From the NCBI GenBank assembly GCA_911728455.2, contig OU452222.1, positions 3,291,592 through 3,355,591 on the forward strand: a stretch of 64,000 nt of DNA. The letters run 5' to 3'. This document shows, one piece after another, positions 47,661 through 58,692 of this stretch. The notes beneath the pieces were generated by a model. It saw only the letters and a program-made list of their open reading frames with translations. It was not told the DNA's origin and did not search any database. Both the position numbers and the translations under genes were made by a program. The first letter of the stretch is position 1, and every line of letters begins with the position of its first letter. This DNA is from Marthasterias glacialis. Taxonomy: Eukaryota > Echinodermata > Asteroidea > Forcipulatida > Asteriidae.

Positions 47661-48015
47661 GTGTCATGGCCGAGGGGGGGGGTGTAGTGCACTGGACTCA
47701 AGTTCTGGTGGTCAAGTCATCTGGGTGTGGGTTCGAATCCCGGTCATGACAGTTGTGTCCTTCAGCAAGATGCCTTACTATAATTGCTTCTCTTCACCCA
47801 GGGGTATAAATGGATACCTGCAAGGGTAGAGGTTGATATTGTGTTTGAAAAAGCCTCCGGAGCGCCATGGCAGCCCAGGGCTGTATACTCCCCAGGGAGC
47901 TGAGAAAGATTAAATGAATGTTATTGGCCCAGTGGCCAGGGCACCGATGTAAAGCGCATTGAGACGTTATTGTGAAATGCGCTATAAGAACTAGTTATTG
48001 TTACTGTTATTATTT
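47661..48015 (+). mobile_element. SINE family C, long copy
   Basis: Head TCATGGCCGAGG...GTGTGGGTTCGAATCCCGG, junction TTGTGTCCTTCAGCAAGA, then a body that differs from 11318-11560. It ends GTAAAGCGCATTGAGACG, AAATGCGCTATAAGAAC and a TTATT tail. The tail recurs at 61730-61802 and in inverse at 13912. Confidence 0.75.
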
Positions 48016-48016
48016 C

Positions 48017-48065
48017 ATGGCTCTGCTGACCACAGAATTCCGCACTTTACAGCACCCTGTAATTT
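48017..48065. repeat. Fragment of the 127-bp palindromic MITE
   Basis: TCATGGCTCTGCTGACC and AGAATTCCGCACTTTACAGC resemble one arm of 7823-7949. Confidence 0.45.
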
Positions 48066-48192
48066 GAGTGTAGACAGCACCTTGTAAAACCAGGCAGCAA
48101 AGGCTCTGAAATGAAGTGAAAAGTTTACATTATTTTTAAACGGTAATTTTTTAAGAAATTGTTTGTCCTCTGGTTTGGAAAAAGAGATATTT

Positions 48193-48384
48193 GGGCCCAG
48201 TTCCATGAAGCAGTTCAGAAGTAAATTTTGCATTAGCTTATGTTTTTGCTAAGCACAAGTTAGCAGTGAACCAGTGTCAAACAATATACGTTGCACAGTA
48301 TTTTGCCTGGTGACCTGTTTCTGCTTGAGAATATTGTTCTATGCTAAGCAACTGTTTGTGCTTGACGGCTTCATGGAATTGATA
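48193..48384. mobile_element. GGGCCCAGTTCCATGAAGC MITE
   Basis: GGGCCCAGTTCCATGAAGC at the left and GGCTTCATGGAATTG at the right are inverted. The interior has GCTAAGCA-type motifs, as at 7627-7825. Confidence 0.65.
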
Positions 48385-48385
48385 C

Positions 48386-49470
48386 AGTGATTTGGTCTAG
48401 AGCATGACAAATCCTAATTTTTAAAGGGATGGGCAGGGGTAAAACTCCAGGTCATGATGGGGTGTTTTTTTGATATAGATTGTGCACGCCTAGCAAGTAG
48501 CAAACATCCGGACCCATTTTAATTGCACGATTGTGGTTCCTCCATGTTGAAGGATTGTTTATGGGAATCCATGTTTCCCTAATTATACACAGTCTGTGGT
48601 GGGATTGAAGTGTGTTCCAATTGGCGTAAGATGGACAATGTGGCGCCTTTTCAAGAAGTCAGTAATCTGCAACGCTAGCCAAATTGGGTAATTGGAGAAA
48701 ATCACATTTGAAATTGAACTATTTTTCAAACTGCTGTTTCGGACACTGCTTAACATTTGTTTTTTCTTTTTAATGTTCCTACCAAAATAAAGCGGCCTTC
48801 TTCATTCATGCAGAACTGTCAATACATTTTCAATCTTGCAACTGTTTTGATGAGTCATTCACTCCTAAACACATAAAAAATGTCACTTCTTGAAAACGAA
48901 AAAAGGAGACTTGCGCGCAGAGCACTGTGTACAGACCGGTGCATGTGAAAACGCTCAACTTAAATAGGTCAACAGATTCGTCACTTTGTGAAAACGCAAA
49001 AGTCAGACCATGCACGTGTGACACCATGCCAGCGCTGTGTATTTCAACGGGTATAAGTGGCCAATCTTGATTCGTCACTGCCTGAAAACGCTAAATTGCT
49101 AATGGAGTGATTCGTCAGTCCTGCTCATTAGTGTAATTACGAAACTATCACGTCTCAGGTCCTGAAACTTGCTGAAAATGTTAAAAGCAATGAGTATGTC
49201 AAGCATTCGTACAAAAACCGGTTTGTCAAGTTTTGTTTGGGGGTGATTTTTGACACATTAATTCATCACTTCTTGTAGTAGCCATAACACTGTACAGTAA
49301 TTACATGTATTTCAACATGGTAATCAGAAAGACATTGATCATATTTTGGGGGGCGGGGCTTGTGAGAGTCATTGGTTTCATGTGGGAACGGTTGTCATGG
49401 TGATCCCTGATTATCATTAGGATTTTAATGGACACTGAGAGAGAATTGTACACATATTCAACAACTTCTG
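48386..49470. other. NWD intron 1 stretch, nothing recognised
   Basis: No exon or repeat family was recognised. Several TGAAAACGC-like words recur near 48890-49090. Confidence 0.35.
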
Positions 49471-49811
49471 CAGGGTTCTTTCCATGCATAGGCTGCGAGA
49501 CGATACGCGCAAATTACATGCCGATTATGCAGGAAATATGGGCCGATATGCACAAATTACAGTCGATACTCAATCCATTTTTTTATTTTTATTTTTTTTT
49601 ATTTTAAGAACAAATTCACAAAACATCATAACATTCATCTATTTTAAATGCTCCAGATTGCACAGTAGAGCTTTTCAAACCAAGCATAAACATCAAACCA
49701 AACGTAAACATTCCGAGGACCTGGTTTCACTTCAGCGTGCTTCGGCCACACTTTCAAAATTTTGGGTCCAGAATGCCCCAAAAGTTTTGCAAAATTCTGG
49801 GGAGAACCCTG
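49471..49811. mobile_element. CAGGGTTCT-type TIR element, copy 1
   Basis: Starts CAGGGTTCTTTCC and ends GGGGAGAACCCTG. The ends look hAT-like, but flanks AACTTCTG and TTTTGAGT do not match, so assignment is open. Contains a poly-T stretch and blocks shared with 40310-40617. Confidence 0.6.
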
Positions 49812-50006
49812 TTTTGAGTAATACATGTAGTTATTTTTTTGTTTACAAACATTCAATCAAAAAGTATGTGCTTCTAAATTGTCTGCAAACCCTGTGCAAA
49901 TAGAGGAAATAAAACAAACAATAATTTAATAAATAAATGAAGTGCTTTGGCTGACGGAATTTTGTACAACTGGTGGTTTCTTTTTCCAGTAAACATTTCT
50001 GAAGAC

Positions 50007-50352
50007 AATAATGATAATTTATTCATTTATGTAGCACAACTTCCATAAAACATATCCAAATGTGCTGTACAGAGTCAGTACTAAAAAATGCATGAATTTT
50101 TAAATTGTTTAAAAACATGGATGATCGCCAAACACAAGATAAAAAATAAGAGTAAATATTAAATAAAGTATCAATGCAGGCAATAATAACAATTTGTTCA
50201 TTTATGTAGCACAAATTCCATAAAACATATCCAAATGTGCTGTATGGAGTCAGTACTAAAAAAATGCATGAACAATATTATTTTGAAAACATGGACGATC
50301 GCCAAACACTAAGATAAAAATAAGAGCAAATATTAAATAAAGTATCGATGCA
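50007..50352 (+). repeat. Tandem duplication of a 173-bp unit
   Basis: Unit 1 (50007-50180) and unit 2 (50181-50352) share TTTATGTAGCACAA, CATAAAACATATCCAAATG and ATTAAATAAAGTATC. The unit resembles an inverted SINE tail. Confidence 0.85.
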
Positions 50353-50403
50353 AAAAGAAGACCTACATGAAGAAGACCCAACACAACCAGTCAACCGAAA
50401 TAG

Positions 50404-50858
50404 TTGATTGTCTATTTGGTAAGACATCTGCTCTAGAATGGCAAAGGTCATGGGGTTCGAATCCCACCCAAGTAACATGCCTGTGGATTTTTTACCCACA
50501 GAACTTGGGAAAAGTGTACTGTAGACCAAAGATTATAGAGTGCCGTAGGCGCAAGATGGGGAACTCTGGCTGAAATGTGAAATCTCACATGACACCATTT
50601 CGGCAAGTGACTCTATTGATACAACACTGATACGTGCGGACCAGTGTAGACAAGGACAATTGCTATCAATCGGAAACACAGGCATTCACTTGCCGAAATG
50701 GCGCCCATGCGTATTTCACTTTCCAACAGTAGATAAAGGCCCAGTTCCCCATCTTGCGCCTACGGCGCTCTGTAATCTTTGCTGTAGACTGAGTATATAG
50801 TGCTTAAATACATCGGTGTATGGTTAAAACATAAATAATATCCTTATTTCCTTTGATG
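50404..50858 (+). mobile_element. SINE family B copy adjoining NWD exon 2
   Basis: Head AAGACATCTGCTCTAGAATG and B box GGGGTTCGAATCCCACC. The body is interrupted by a MITE (50527-50781) and resumes TGAGTATATAGTGCTTAAAT. The 3' end, GGTTAAAACATAAATAATAT then CCTTATTTCCTTTGATG, aligns with the tail GGGTAAA...AATATTCTTATCCCCGATG of the copy at 59764-59935. The end lies about 10 bp before the exon-2 acceptor, so the tail forms its polypyrimidine tract. Confidence 0.75.
50527..50781. mobile_element. CAAAGATTATAGAG MITE, copy 2, perfect 8-bp duplication
   Basis: CAAAGATTATAGAGTGCCGT and AGGCGCAAGAT at the left are mirrored by ATCTTGCGCC and TACGGCGCTCTGTAATCTTTG at the right. It is flanked by CTGTAGAC at 50519-50526 and 50782-50789. 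The 8-bp duplication suggests hAT-type transposition. The insertion interrupts a SINE B, so it is younger than that SINE. Confidence 0.85.
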
Positions 50859-50868
50859 TGTGTTACAG

Positions 50869-51257
50869 CATGGGTAACCGTCGAAGCAGCCACTCGTCAA
50901 CAGAAGAGAAAGATAAGGAGAAAGAACGAGAGCATCGCTCCAGCAGCAATGCCTCAACCAAGACCCCCACCCAGACCCAGCAGGAGAAACGCCCCAGTAC
51001 CAACCCACCCCTCGCTCCACCCCAACCAGCAGAGAGCCCACCTCATCAAGCCCCTCCCCCATCGACGGCCCCGAAGGCTGCTCCAACCTCCTCGCCCATG
51101 GCTAAGCCGGCGAGTAAGGCAAGTGGCGGCTCCTCTTTGCCAGATTTGATATGCTACAGCGAGGACGTGAGGAACATGCTCCTCGGGAAAGTGTCTTCAG
51201 TCAAGTGTAAACCACAAGCAAAGATGGTGCGAGTGTTCATTAGTGCAGCATCTATAG
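50869..51257 (+). CDS. NWD-like gene exon 2: disordered leader and start of DUF4062-type region
   Basis: Acceptor TGTGTTACAG at 50859-50868 and donor CTATAG/GTAAGAT, 389 nt. ATG at 50870 opens MGNRRSSHSS, again fitting MGxxxS for N-myristoylation, so this exon may hold the true start or be internal after the 9838 exon. Residues 12-24 from this Met are highly charged (Glu/Lys/Arg) and about 30-95 are Pro/Ser/Thr/Gln-rich and probably disordered. Then come LPDLICYSEDVRNMLLG and a basic stretch. The exon ends with VRVFISAASI, the first beta strand of the VFIS-type N-terminal region found in NWD1, NWD2, TEP1 and related STAND proteins. It ends in phase 1 and joins the 59330 exon. Gene identity is by motif reading. 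Confidence 0.85.
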
Positions 51258-52431
51258 GTAAGATTTGAACCTTTGACCTTCAACCTTTAACCTGTAACCA
51301 TATAACAACCTGTGAATCTAACAATGATGGCTAGAGTCAATATTCCAACTGTTATCATGACTTCATAAGAGACGTAGAGTTCTCATTCAGTAACCCCTTA
51401 CCCCATCACCGACCATCCCCAACTCGTTCAAATCCGACTGTTTGATTCTTTTGGACTCAGGACTGCACTAGTAAAATGATTATGTTTCTCATGGGATCAG
51501 CATACACTCCATAATCAGGAGTCCAACAGTTTAGGACCTATGTGTTAAGTTACAACATGTACAGTGCATGGTGTTTGGACTTTGTTGGAGTGAGGAACGA
51601 TCCTTGTGAAGTTATTCTCGGTTCGTACTTTACATGAATACAAAACGCGAAGCGAATTTAACGTCACGGCCCTACATTTGCAGTGAATATTTTGCAAGAG
51701 TTGCCCACATTTCAATTGTAAGTGAATTGTTCATCACAAATTTGTGATGTCAAATTCGCTTGGCCTTCGCATTTTCGTGAAGTAGTGAACCAGGCTGTTG
51801 GGGTCCTTTCTCTATGTTTGGACCAAATATTAAGTCAGAAAATTTGGCATCCAGCATGCTCGTTCATGGCCAGCTGTTTCGATAGAGTACATTTAGAATA
51901 TTAATCATATTACAGCAGTGGTTATGTTGCCATGCAATTGCAGTAATAGATACATGCGCCATCAAAACTAGACGAGACACTTTTTCCTTCCAGGCATTTG
52001 ACTTAATTGTTCGCTGGAGACACGAGTTCCCACAACCACCCCCCCCCCCCATCCCCTCTTACTTTCAAATTGTCCATCTGGGAACACAACATGTGCATTG
52101 ATGGTACCTTATCTAACCGTATCACATCTGCCTGCCACTGCGGTCTACGTCCAATGCCTGACTGAAACAACATTGTCTGCTGTGAGTGACTGATACCCAG
52201 GGTTACCAGTCATCACTGGCGCTCTGTCATCCTCCTTATCACCTCCTTGTGGATGTTGTACATCTTGAAACATTCCTCGTCGGGGCATGGCAGTAAGAAA
52301 TGACATATTGATAATAATGTCTACACCGGCTCTTTGACATCGGCTTTAAGCGCCCTACTTCTTCATTCGATGTTGTCAGTATTAGCTGTAGTACATGCGG
52401 TGATTTCACATGTTAAACTAATACAGAGTAA
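51258..52431. other. NWD intron 2, proximal part
   Basis: No exon or repeat family was recognised. A C-run lies near 52037-52050. Confidence 0.4.
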
Positions 52432-52605
52432 TAAACCACAAGGGAAACTGACTGGGTAAATTCAATTCAATTTTTGATTGAACGAAGAAAGATTTACTAG
52501 AATGGGACTTGAACCTATGACCTCTGGATTAACGTGCCGGCAATCTACCAACTGAGCTATCTAGCCCTGTGATGGCGGTCTTCCCTTTTTGTCAATATTA
52601 TTGTT
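52432..52605 (-). mobile_element. SINE family A, minus copy
   Basis: The minus strand has GATAGCTCAGTTGGTAGATT and GAGGTCATAGGTTCAAGTCC, then a body ending TTACCCAGTCAGTTTCCC and TTGTGGTTTATTA, as at 39996-40150 and 59942-60110. Confidence 0.75.
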
Positions 52606-52639
52606 CAGAGGTGCCAGTCAGGAGCCAAAGATATCAACA

Positions 52640-52745
52640 AAACATCATAGGGCTAAATGAGTCCGTTGGTAGAGCACCAGCGCGTTAATCTGGAGGTTGC
52701 AGGTTCGAGTACTGTTCTCATCAATTTTTCTTTGTTCACCTGAAT
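52640..52745 (+). mobile_element. SINE family A, plus copy (head)
   Basis: AGTCCGTTGGTAGAGCACC and GGAGGTTGCAGGTTCGAGTA with a TTTCTTTGTTCACCTGAA body start. It is placed head to head with the preceding minus copy. Confidence 0.65.
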
Positions 52746-53086
52746 CAAGCAGAATTCCTCAATGACTAAACACTTGGGTTCAGACTGGTGCTCCGGAGTC
52801 ATGCCGATCCAAATAGGATAGGAGCAACTCCAGGTCGACCGAAACAGGCTTTGGTTTCAGACTGGTGAAATTAATGTTTTAGCTGGAGATAAAAATAAAA
52901 TTTGAATTTCTACTTTTCGTGCTTCCCGTCGGCCGCCCCGGTGAATTGTGAGATACTAAAGGTCAATTTACAAAATTAAAAACAACGAAATACATAAATG
53001 ACAATCAAATTTCAGATTAAGTCCTATCTCATGAAGGTAAAAATAAGCAATGAAAATTTGCGAACGTTAATTTTTGTACAAAATTG
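52746..53086. other. NWD intron 2, unrecognised
   Basis: No feature was identified here. Confidence 0.3.
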
Positions 53087-53229
53087 TTAATGGCCCTCAC
53101 GTTTCGACTCTAGCAGAGTCTTTCTCAGTCTTGGAAACCCGTTCAGAATGTTCCCCAAGACTTTCCGACTGAAGTGCCCTTTCTAGCCTTTGAGAAAAAC
53201 TCGCAAGGGTCGAAACGTGAGGCCATTAA
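53087..53229. mobile_element. TTAATGGCC hairpin MITE
   Basis: TTAATGGCCCTCACGTTTCG at the left is mirrored by CGAAACGTGAGGCCATTAA at the right, with further inverted pairing (GACTCTAGCAGAGTC, TTTCTC/GAGAAA). TTAA is at both ends. 143 bp. Confidence 0.75.
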
Positions 53230-53304
53230 AACATTCTTGCATTTATACAACAGGTCCTTTTGGTTGGTGAGCAAAAGCCAATTTTATTTTTTTCATTAAT
53301 TTTG

Positions 53305-53400
53305 TCTCAGTCTTGGAACCCCATTCAGAATGTTCCCCAAGACTTAAAAACTGTCCGACCAGAGTGCCCTCTGTGGCCTCATCCCTTCAAAAGTTCTGGT
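53305..53400. repeat. Repeat of the hairpin's inner segment
   Basis: TCTTGGAACCCCATTCAGAA and TGTTCCCCAAGACT repeat the interior of 53087-53229 without its TIRs. A GACCAGAGTGCCCTC segment follows. Confidence 0.55.
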
Positions 53401-54074
53401 CCTACTGCCCCATCAAACTCAAGCTTGTGGTTGGATTCGGATGAATTTAAGGTTGGCTTTCAAGAAAGATACTTCATAAAATAAATTACAAACTGACCAT
53501 TTTAACAACCAGGAAAAGGTTCACCTAAAACATTGTTAATCACTTGTTGATGGTTTTACAATTGACAAATTCTGTATAATCCGCTAAGGATAACAAGCTT
53601 GTCATATTGGAAACGTCATTGAGATCATCATCGTGTCATTCATCATCTTGTTTATTGGTTGTAAAATATATATATGGGATCGAACCTTTATTTTGTTCAA
53701 CAACATGAAACAAAAAAAGGCAGTCAGGTGTCAATCATGAAGAATTTAAAAGACAAGGTCCTGATGTAAAACAAAATCTTGTAAACGTTTGTTTTGTTCT
53801 GGGACAAGTTTGCAGAATGAATGATAATGTATTTGACACAACTGCATAGTACGTGTAGATGGATACACAGCACTACAAGCAGGTTGCTGTTTGTTTTGTT
53901 TTTTTATTTATACATTTTTACTTTAGTACTTTACACCTTCATGTACTGAAATGTCAAACTCGTAAAAATAAATTAAAAAACGACAATAAACTATGAATGT
54001 TGCTGGCAGTAATTGTATAGAAATTCATAACATATTATTTTGCCTTTGATTTTTTATTGTATATTTAACAATGT

Positions 54075-54663
54075 TTAAAGGGACATATTGCCTTCGGATT
54101 TGGCAGTTTTGGGCTGTAAAAAGCGTTTGTTATGAAATGGGTATGATTCAATAGATATTGTAAATAGAATATAATGATTCACATTTAAGTATCCCCTGAA
54201 ATTGTGTGTTTTTTGTTAAACTTTGTGACAGAACACGGTCTGCCATGATGTAGAACCAAACTGTTGACTCCTCAAAATGGCGGAGCGTATGTTTCTATTT
54301 TAGAGTTAGGTTCCACTGGTTGATGTCCGAGACAAAATGTATGCTTGGTTTTTTTTATCACTACCAGGCCGGTAACTACACGGAGGCCACGGAACAGAGG
54401 CCATGGCCTCTGTTGCCCTGGTTTTGGCCTTGGTGCCCCTTCAAAAGATTCCTGTAGATTTTCCAATGGCAGACCCCCTCTTGAAAAAATGAAAATGGCC
54501 TTGCCCTCTCAAAGATGAAATTCCAGGCCAGTGCACTACTCACTAATTACAACACTCTTTGAGGTGTTTCATTGCTTGAACAACTCTTTAAAAGTATCAA
54601 GGAGCAATTCCAAACAGTAATTATTTTTTTTTTTAGAGATTTGAAGGCAGTGTGTCCCTTTAA
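54075..54663. mobile_element. TTTAAAGGGACA TIR element, copy 1, interrupted
   Basis: Left TTTAAAGGGACATATTGCC and right GGCAGTGTGTCCCTTTAAA are inverted; TTAA is at both ends. The interior includes TCAAAATGGCGGAGCGTATG and GGTTCCACTGGTTG, shared with 54899-55286. It is split by a CAGGCC-type insertion at 54366-54533. Confidence 0.75.
54366..54533 (-). mobile_element. GGCCTGGAATTTCATC element nested in another element
   Basis: On the minus strand: GGCCTGGAATTTCATC, TTTGAGAGGGCAAGGCCATT, AGGGGCACCAAGGCC, GAGGCCATGGCC and CCGGCCTG at the end. CACTAC occurs on both sides (54360-54365 and about 54536-54541), a probable 6-bp duplication with a 2-bp offset. Confidence 0.65.
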
Positions 54664-54898
54664 ATTGCACTTTGTTCACAAAATAACTTTTTATTTTACA
54701 TTTCTTTACTCTCCACATGTAGTACATACATGTACGATGTTGGCCTACATTTATCACTCGCAGGGCTTGAAACACCCACAAGACCACTGGCTAGAGTCTA
54801 GTAATTTTTAATACCCGGCCACTTACATGCACCCCGCAACTGAACAAGTCCTGCAGTCTAGCCGTCTGCCCAGACACACTTTTACTAATGTGGACTTC

Positions 54899-55286
54899 AA
54901 GGGACCATTGCCTTCAGATTGGGCACTTTTTGGCTATCCGAAGCAATTTGTTATGAATGGTTGGAAAGATATTTTAAAAGTAGAATATAATGATTCTCGT
55001 AAATGTCCCTTGAAATATGTGATTTTTGTTTATCTGTGTGACAGCTCATGGTCCGCCATTTTTGTCAAACCAAATGTTTGACCCCACAAAATGGCAGACC
55101 GTATGTTTCTATACAGAGTGTGGTTCCACTGGTTGTTCTTTCCATAGGCAAATGTATGTGGGGTTTTTTTTAACCAATAATATTAACACACTGCAGGTGT
55201 TTTATTGCATGAACAACTCTAAAAAAGGATTAGGAGATATTCCAAATAGCAACATTTTCAGAGATTTGAAGGCAATGTGTCCCTTT
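54899..55286. mobile_element. TTTAAAGGGACA element, copy 2
   Basis: Starts AAGGGACCATTGCCTTCAG and ends GATTTGAAGGCAATGTGTCC then CTTTA. It parallels copy 1 along its length but lacks the nested insertion. The terminal TTAA is degraded. Confidence 0.7.
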
Positions 55287-55330
55287 ATACTTTTCAATTG
55301 CAATCCTCCTACATGTAAATCTTCTGCAAA

Positions 55331-55970
55331 TGGGTCATTCCATGGAGGTGGAACACTAGGGACACTGTTACATCGTTACCGCCAACTTTTTCACCACTTC
55401 ACTAGTCTACTTGGTCAATCTTGCTTGACATAGTATAAATAACACCAAACAGGAATCGAAAAAAGGTTTTACTTGATTACTGTGGTGTAAAATAAATGTG
55501 ATACAGTGCTTGCACTGATGTAATGGGGACATGATGCACTGATGTAACGGGGACACCACGTTTGGTGTCGTTTGGTGTCCCTGTTACATCGTGACATACA
55601 TGTATATCCTTAATTTTCTCAACCATGTGTACGTTAATAGCCACGAAGGAAATTATTTGTTTATGGATTTTGCATCAAGTTTCTGTCAAACATTGTAAAT
55701 TTGTTTATTACATGTACTTCCATAATATTGAAAACTACGTGCTACGAGCATGGTGTCCCTGTTACATCATTACCATGAATTTTTAAGAATATTAGCAAAA
55801 ACATCAGGTCAGATGGTGTGGGAAGGATTTGAAACTTTTTGAAATACTTTCTCAAACCCAAACAAAATGTGATGATTGATAAACATAAATTAGAATCAAC
55901 ATTTTTTCTAACAAAAATGATAATACTGAAAAATGTCACAAACTGTGTCCCACCTTTATGGAATGACCCA
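55331..55970. mobile_element. GGGTCATTCCATGG TIR element with ACATC repeats
   Basis: TGGGTCATTCCATGGAGGTG at the left is mirrored by CACCTTTATGGAATGACCCA at the right. Inside, GTGTCCCTGTTACATC and its inverse GATGTAACGGGGACAC occur at least four times in both orientations. 640 bp, non-coding. Confidence 0.75.
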
Positions 55971-56183
55971 ATTACAAAAAAAGAAAGATAGAATTTTAGG
56001 TAATGTTAAAATATTTAGTGGTGCAGTGAAAGTGCAGAGCTACAAGATGTGTGGTTATAGTTGGGATTTTCTTGAAGTTTAAGCCCCTGGGTCTACATGA
56101 TGTAGTGAAACCCCAATTACAAAATGCAGTTAAGAGATGCTTACCAAATTTAATCACTGAGAAGAAGAAAACAGATCAGCTGG

Positions 56184-56353
56184 GCCCAGTAAGTAGCTGA
56201 GCAAAAACAGAATTACGCTTACCAGAGTAAGGTTACCAGCCTAAATAGCATGTCACATGTACCACGTTTGACTGGTATCCTGTTCGTCTTTGCTGAGCAG
56301 AAATTTGCCAAGCGATGTTTTCTGCTTAAGCAGCTCTATGCAATTGGGACCAG
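56184..56353. mobile_element. GGGCCCAGTAAGTAGCTG-type MITE
   Basis: CTGGGCCCAGTAAGTAGCTG at the left and AGCAGCTCTATGCAATTGGG at the right resemble the ends of the MITEs at 7627 and 48193. The interior has GCTTACC...GGTTACC pairs. Confidence 0.5.
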
Positions 56354-58692
56354 GTGGAAATGATGCAATGTAGAGCATTGTGGCACTCTGATCTGTGTGG
56401 TCTACCGTTCTGGACACATTTGTAAGGTCATATTAAAATACCCTTATGAAGTGTACATCATTTTGCCTTCAGATCCCTCCCCTCCTGCTTGATTTGAAAC
56501 TCATCCACCAATTCCTACAATACGTCTCTCCATACCAGTCCTAAATTACACTGTATTATTTACAACAAGTGATGTATTTGTTACTTTACACTCGGCGCAC
56601 ACTATACACGACCACTGCTCGTTTCAGCAATCATCTGAAATTTACACCATTTTTCATCCAGGGCTTTCTACCCTTTTAGCAACCCATCCATTTCCTGCAA
56701 TATCTACACGTATCCCTCCAAACTGTCTCATTCCCACATAATGGCATCTCAACCCCCTTAGACAACCACAGATCTCCATCCCACCACCATAATGAGTAAC
56801 ACCCAACCCTAATGCAAAGCATCATGTAGCATCATTGCCTAGGTGATCTCCCATCAGCCCCCCCCCCTCTCCTTTTTTTTTTTTTTCTAGTTCCCTACCT
56901 CATTAAAATGGATGACAACAGCTCCAGGGGCTGAGTTGCTGGCCCACCTTTGACATTTTCAACACAGAGTCTCGGCATTGACAGGCAATTTTAGAATGAG
57001 CAGTCCAGCACTAGTCGATGGTGGACTACATTTACACGGCGGCAGCGGCGGTGGGGGAGAGCGTTTGGTTTTAAGAGGGATGCTGTAGACTCCGAGGGAG
57101 TCGTGATGCTGATGGTGTAGGATAGTTTGTATTATGATAAACGGCTTGCTAGGACAACCCTGGAAACTCAGTTCGAGTGGAATATAATTTGGATTTAAAA
57201 TGCACACACTGGCATGATGAGGAAATTGACAAATACAACGCAAAGTAATTGGCCGCTCGTTTAAGCATTATTCACCACAAAATGAAGTCTGATTTGACTG
57301 TGCGCCGAGCGTTAGATCATATTGTTGCATAATATTTATCTCACGCACACACTTATAACCTTCAAAGGGAAAATTATATTGAAAATTAAAATTGAACCGT
57401 TCTTTTTGCAACACATCGCTTGGCAATCAAAATGACAATTCCAACCGGAGACTTTAAGCGTGGTATTTTATGCTAACTTTGCTGATGTCTTTCCCAAATT
57501 GATTACCTGTCACATGAGATAAACGTTAGATGAATTTTCGGACGTAACAAATACCAGTTTACTGGTTCATGATGCGTCTACTGTAGACGTCAAAGGATAC
57601 ATATGGCCTATCATTAGGATGTATCTGTGTAGGCCGTACGTAGGACGAGCGTCATCCAATAAAAAACATGACAGATGGGACAAATTGTCAGTGCACCCAT
57701 GAAATGAGATCCCAGCACTATACATTCAGTGTTTCGAATGTACTGATGTTTAGACCGCATTCATCCGAAGAATCAATCGGATGTCTAATGCTTCCATATT
57801 TATGAGAGAGAAGAATCCGACTAATTTGTTTTGTTCTTCTAAAAACATCATGTTGTTGTGAAAATAATACTAAATCATGTAAAAGAAATAAATTTTAACC
57901 TGTGCAGTGTACATGTACTTAACAAATTTTGACTGGGGAAATTTGACTTAACTGGTATATTTACTCCTTTTTTGTTTTGGTGTTTTGAAAATCTGTTATT
58001 TTTTTTTTTTTTAATGCACATTGGGTAAAACTTTTTGGTAAACAGGGGTAAAAGAAGGGAGTTGTTTTTGAAGTTTAAAAACTTTGACTTACAACAACAA
58101 CCCAAAAAAGAATACAATGTAAGAATACAAGAAGAATACAATGTATGCAGAGTCCTGAAGGTAAAAGAAAGATGGTCATTTACTCTAATTATCACGGATA
58201 ACTCCCAACTATAGACATGATAGAACAGGAGCCTGTCCAGACTATACAAAAAGCTAGACCTGGATCTGTCCAGTGTAAATTCATTGTAGTACATGTATGC
58301 ATATTTCTGTTAAGCATTTTAACAGTTGAAATGTTTGTTGGTTTTACATGGCATAATATTGTTTCATTTCTTATGAAAAAAAAACTCTGAAACAGTATCA
58401 GTTGATACTGTGTAGATCGTTTTGTGTTGATCTCTCTTCCTTACCTACCCCCTCCCCTCCCTCCAATCCTGAAAGAAAATGCCAGTCAGCATATTTGCTT
58501 CATTACAGCCTGAAAAGAAATGCCTTTTTCTACGCCCCTGATCAACTAAACAAATTATGTTACAATCATTCTATAACAACCCATGGCTCTCTGTTTAGTA
58601 GGTTTTTTTTTACGGTGGCCTACATGTAGTATAAAGTACTCATTTCAGAGTATTTATAAGGAAGTCGTTGTTTTTTTTTTTATTTTTTACTT
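56354..58692. other. NWD intron 2, nothing recognised
   Basis: Poly-T near 56873-56886 and 57999-58012. A 139-codon minus frame at 57875-58294 is AT-driven and has no domain. Confidence 0.4.
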
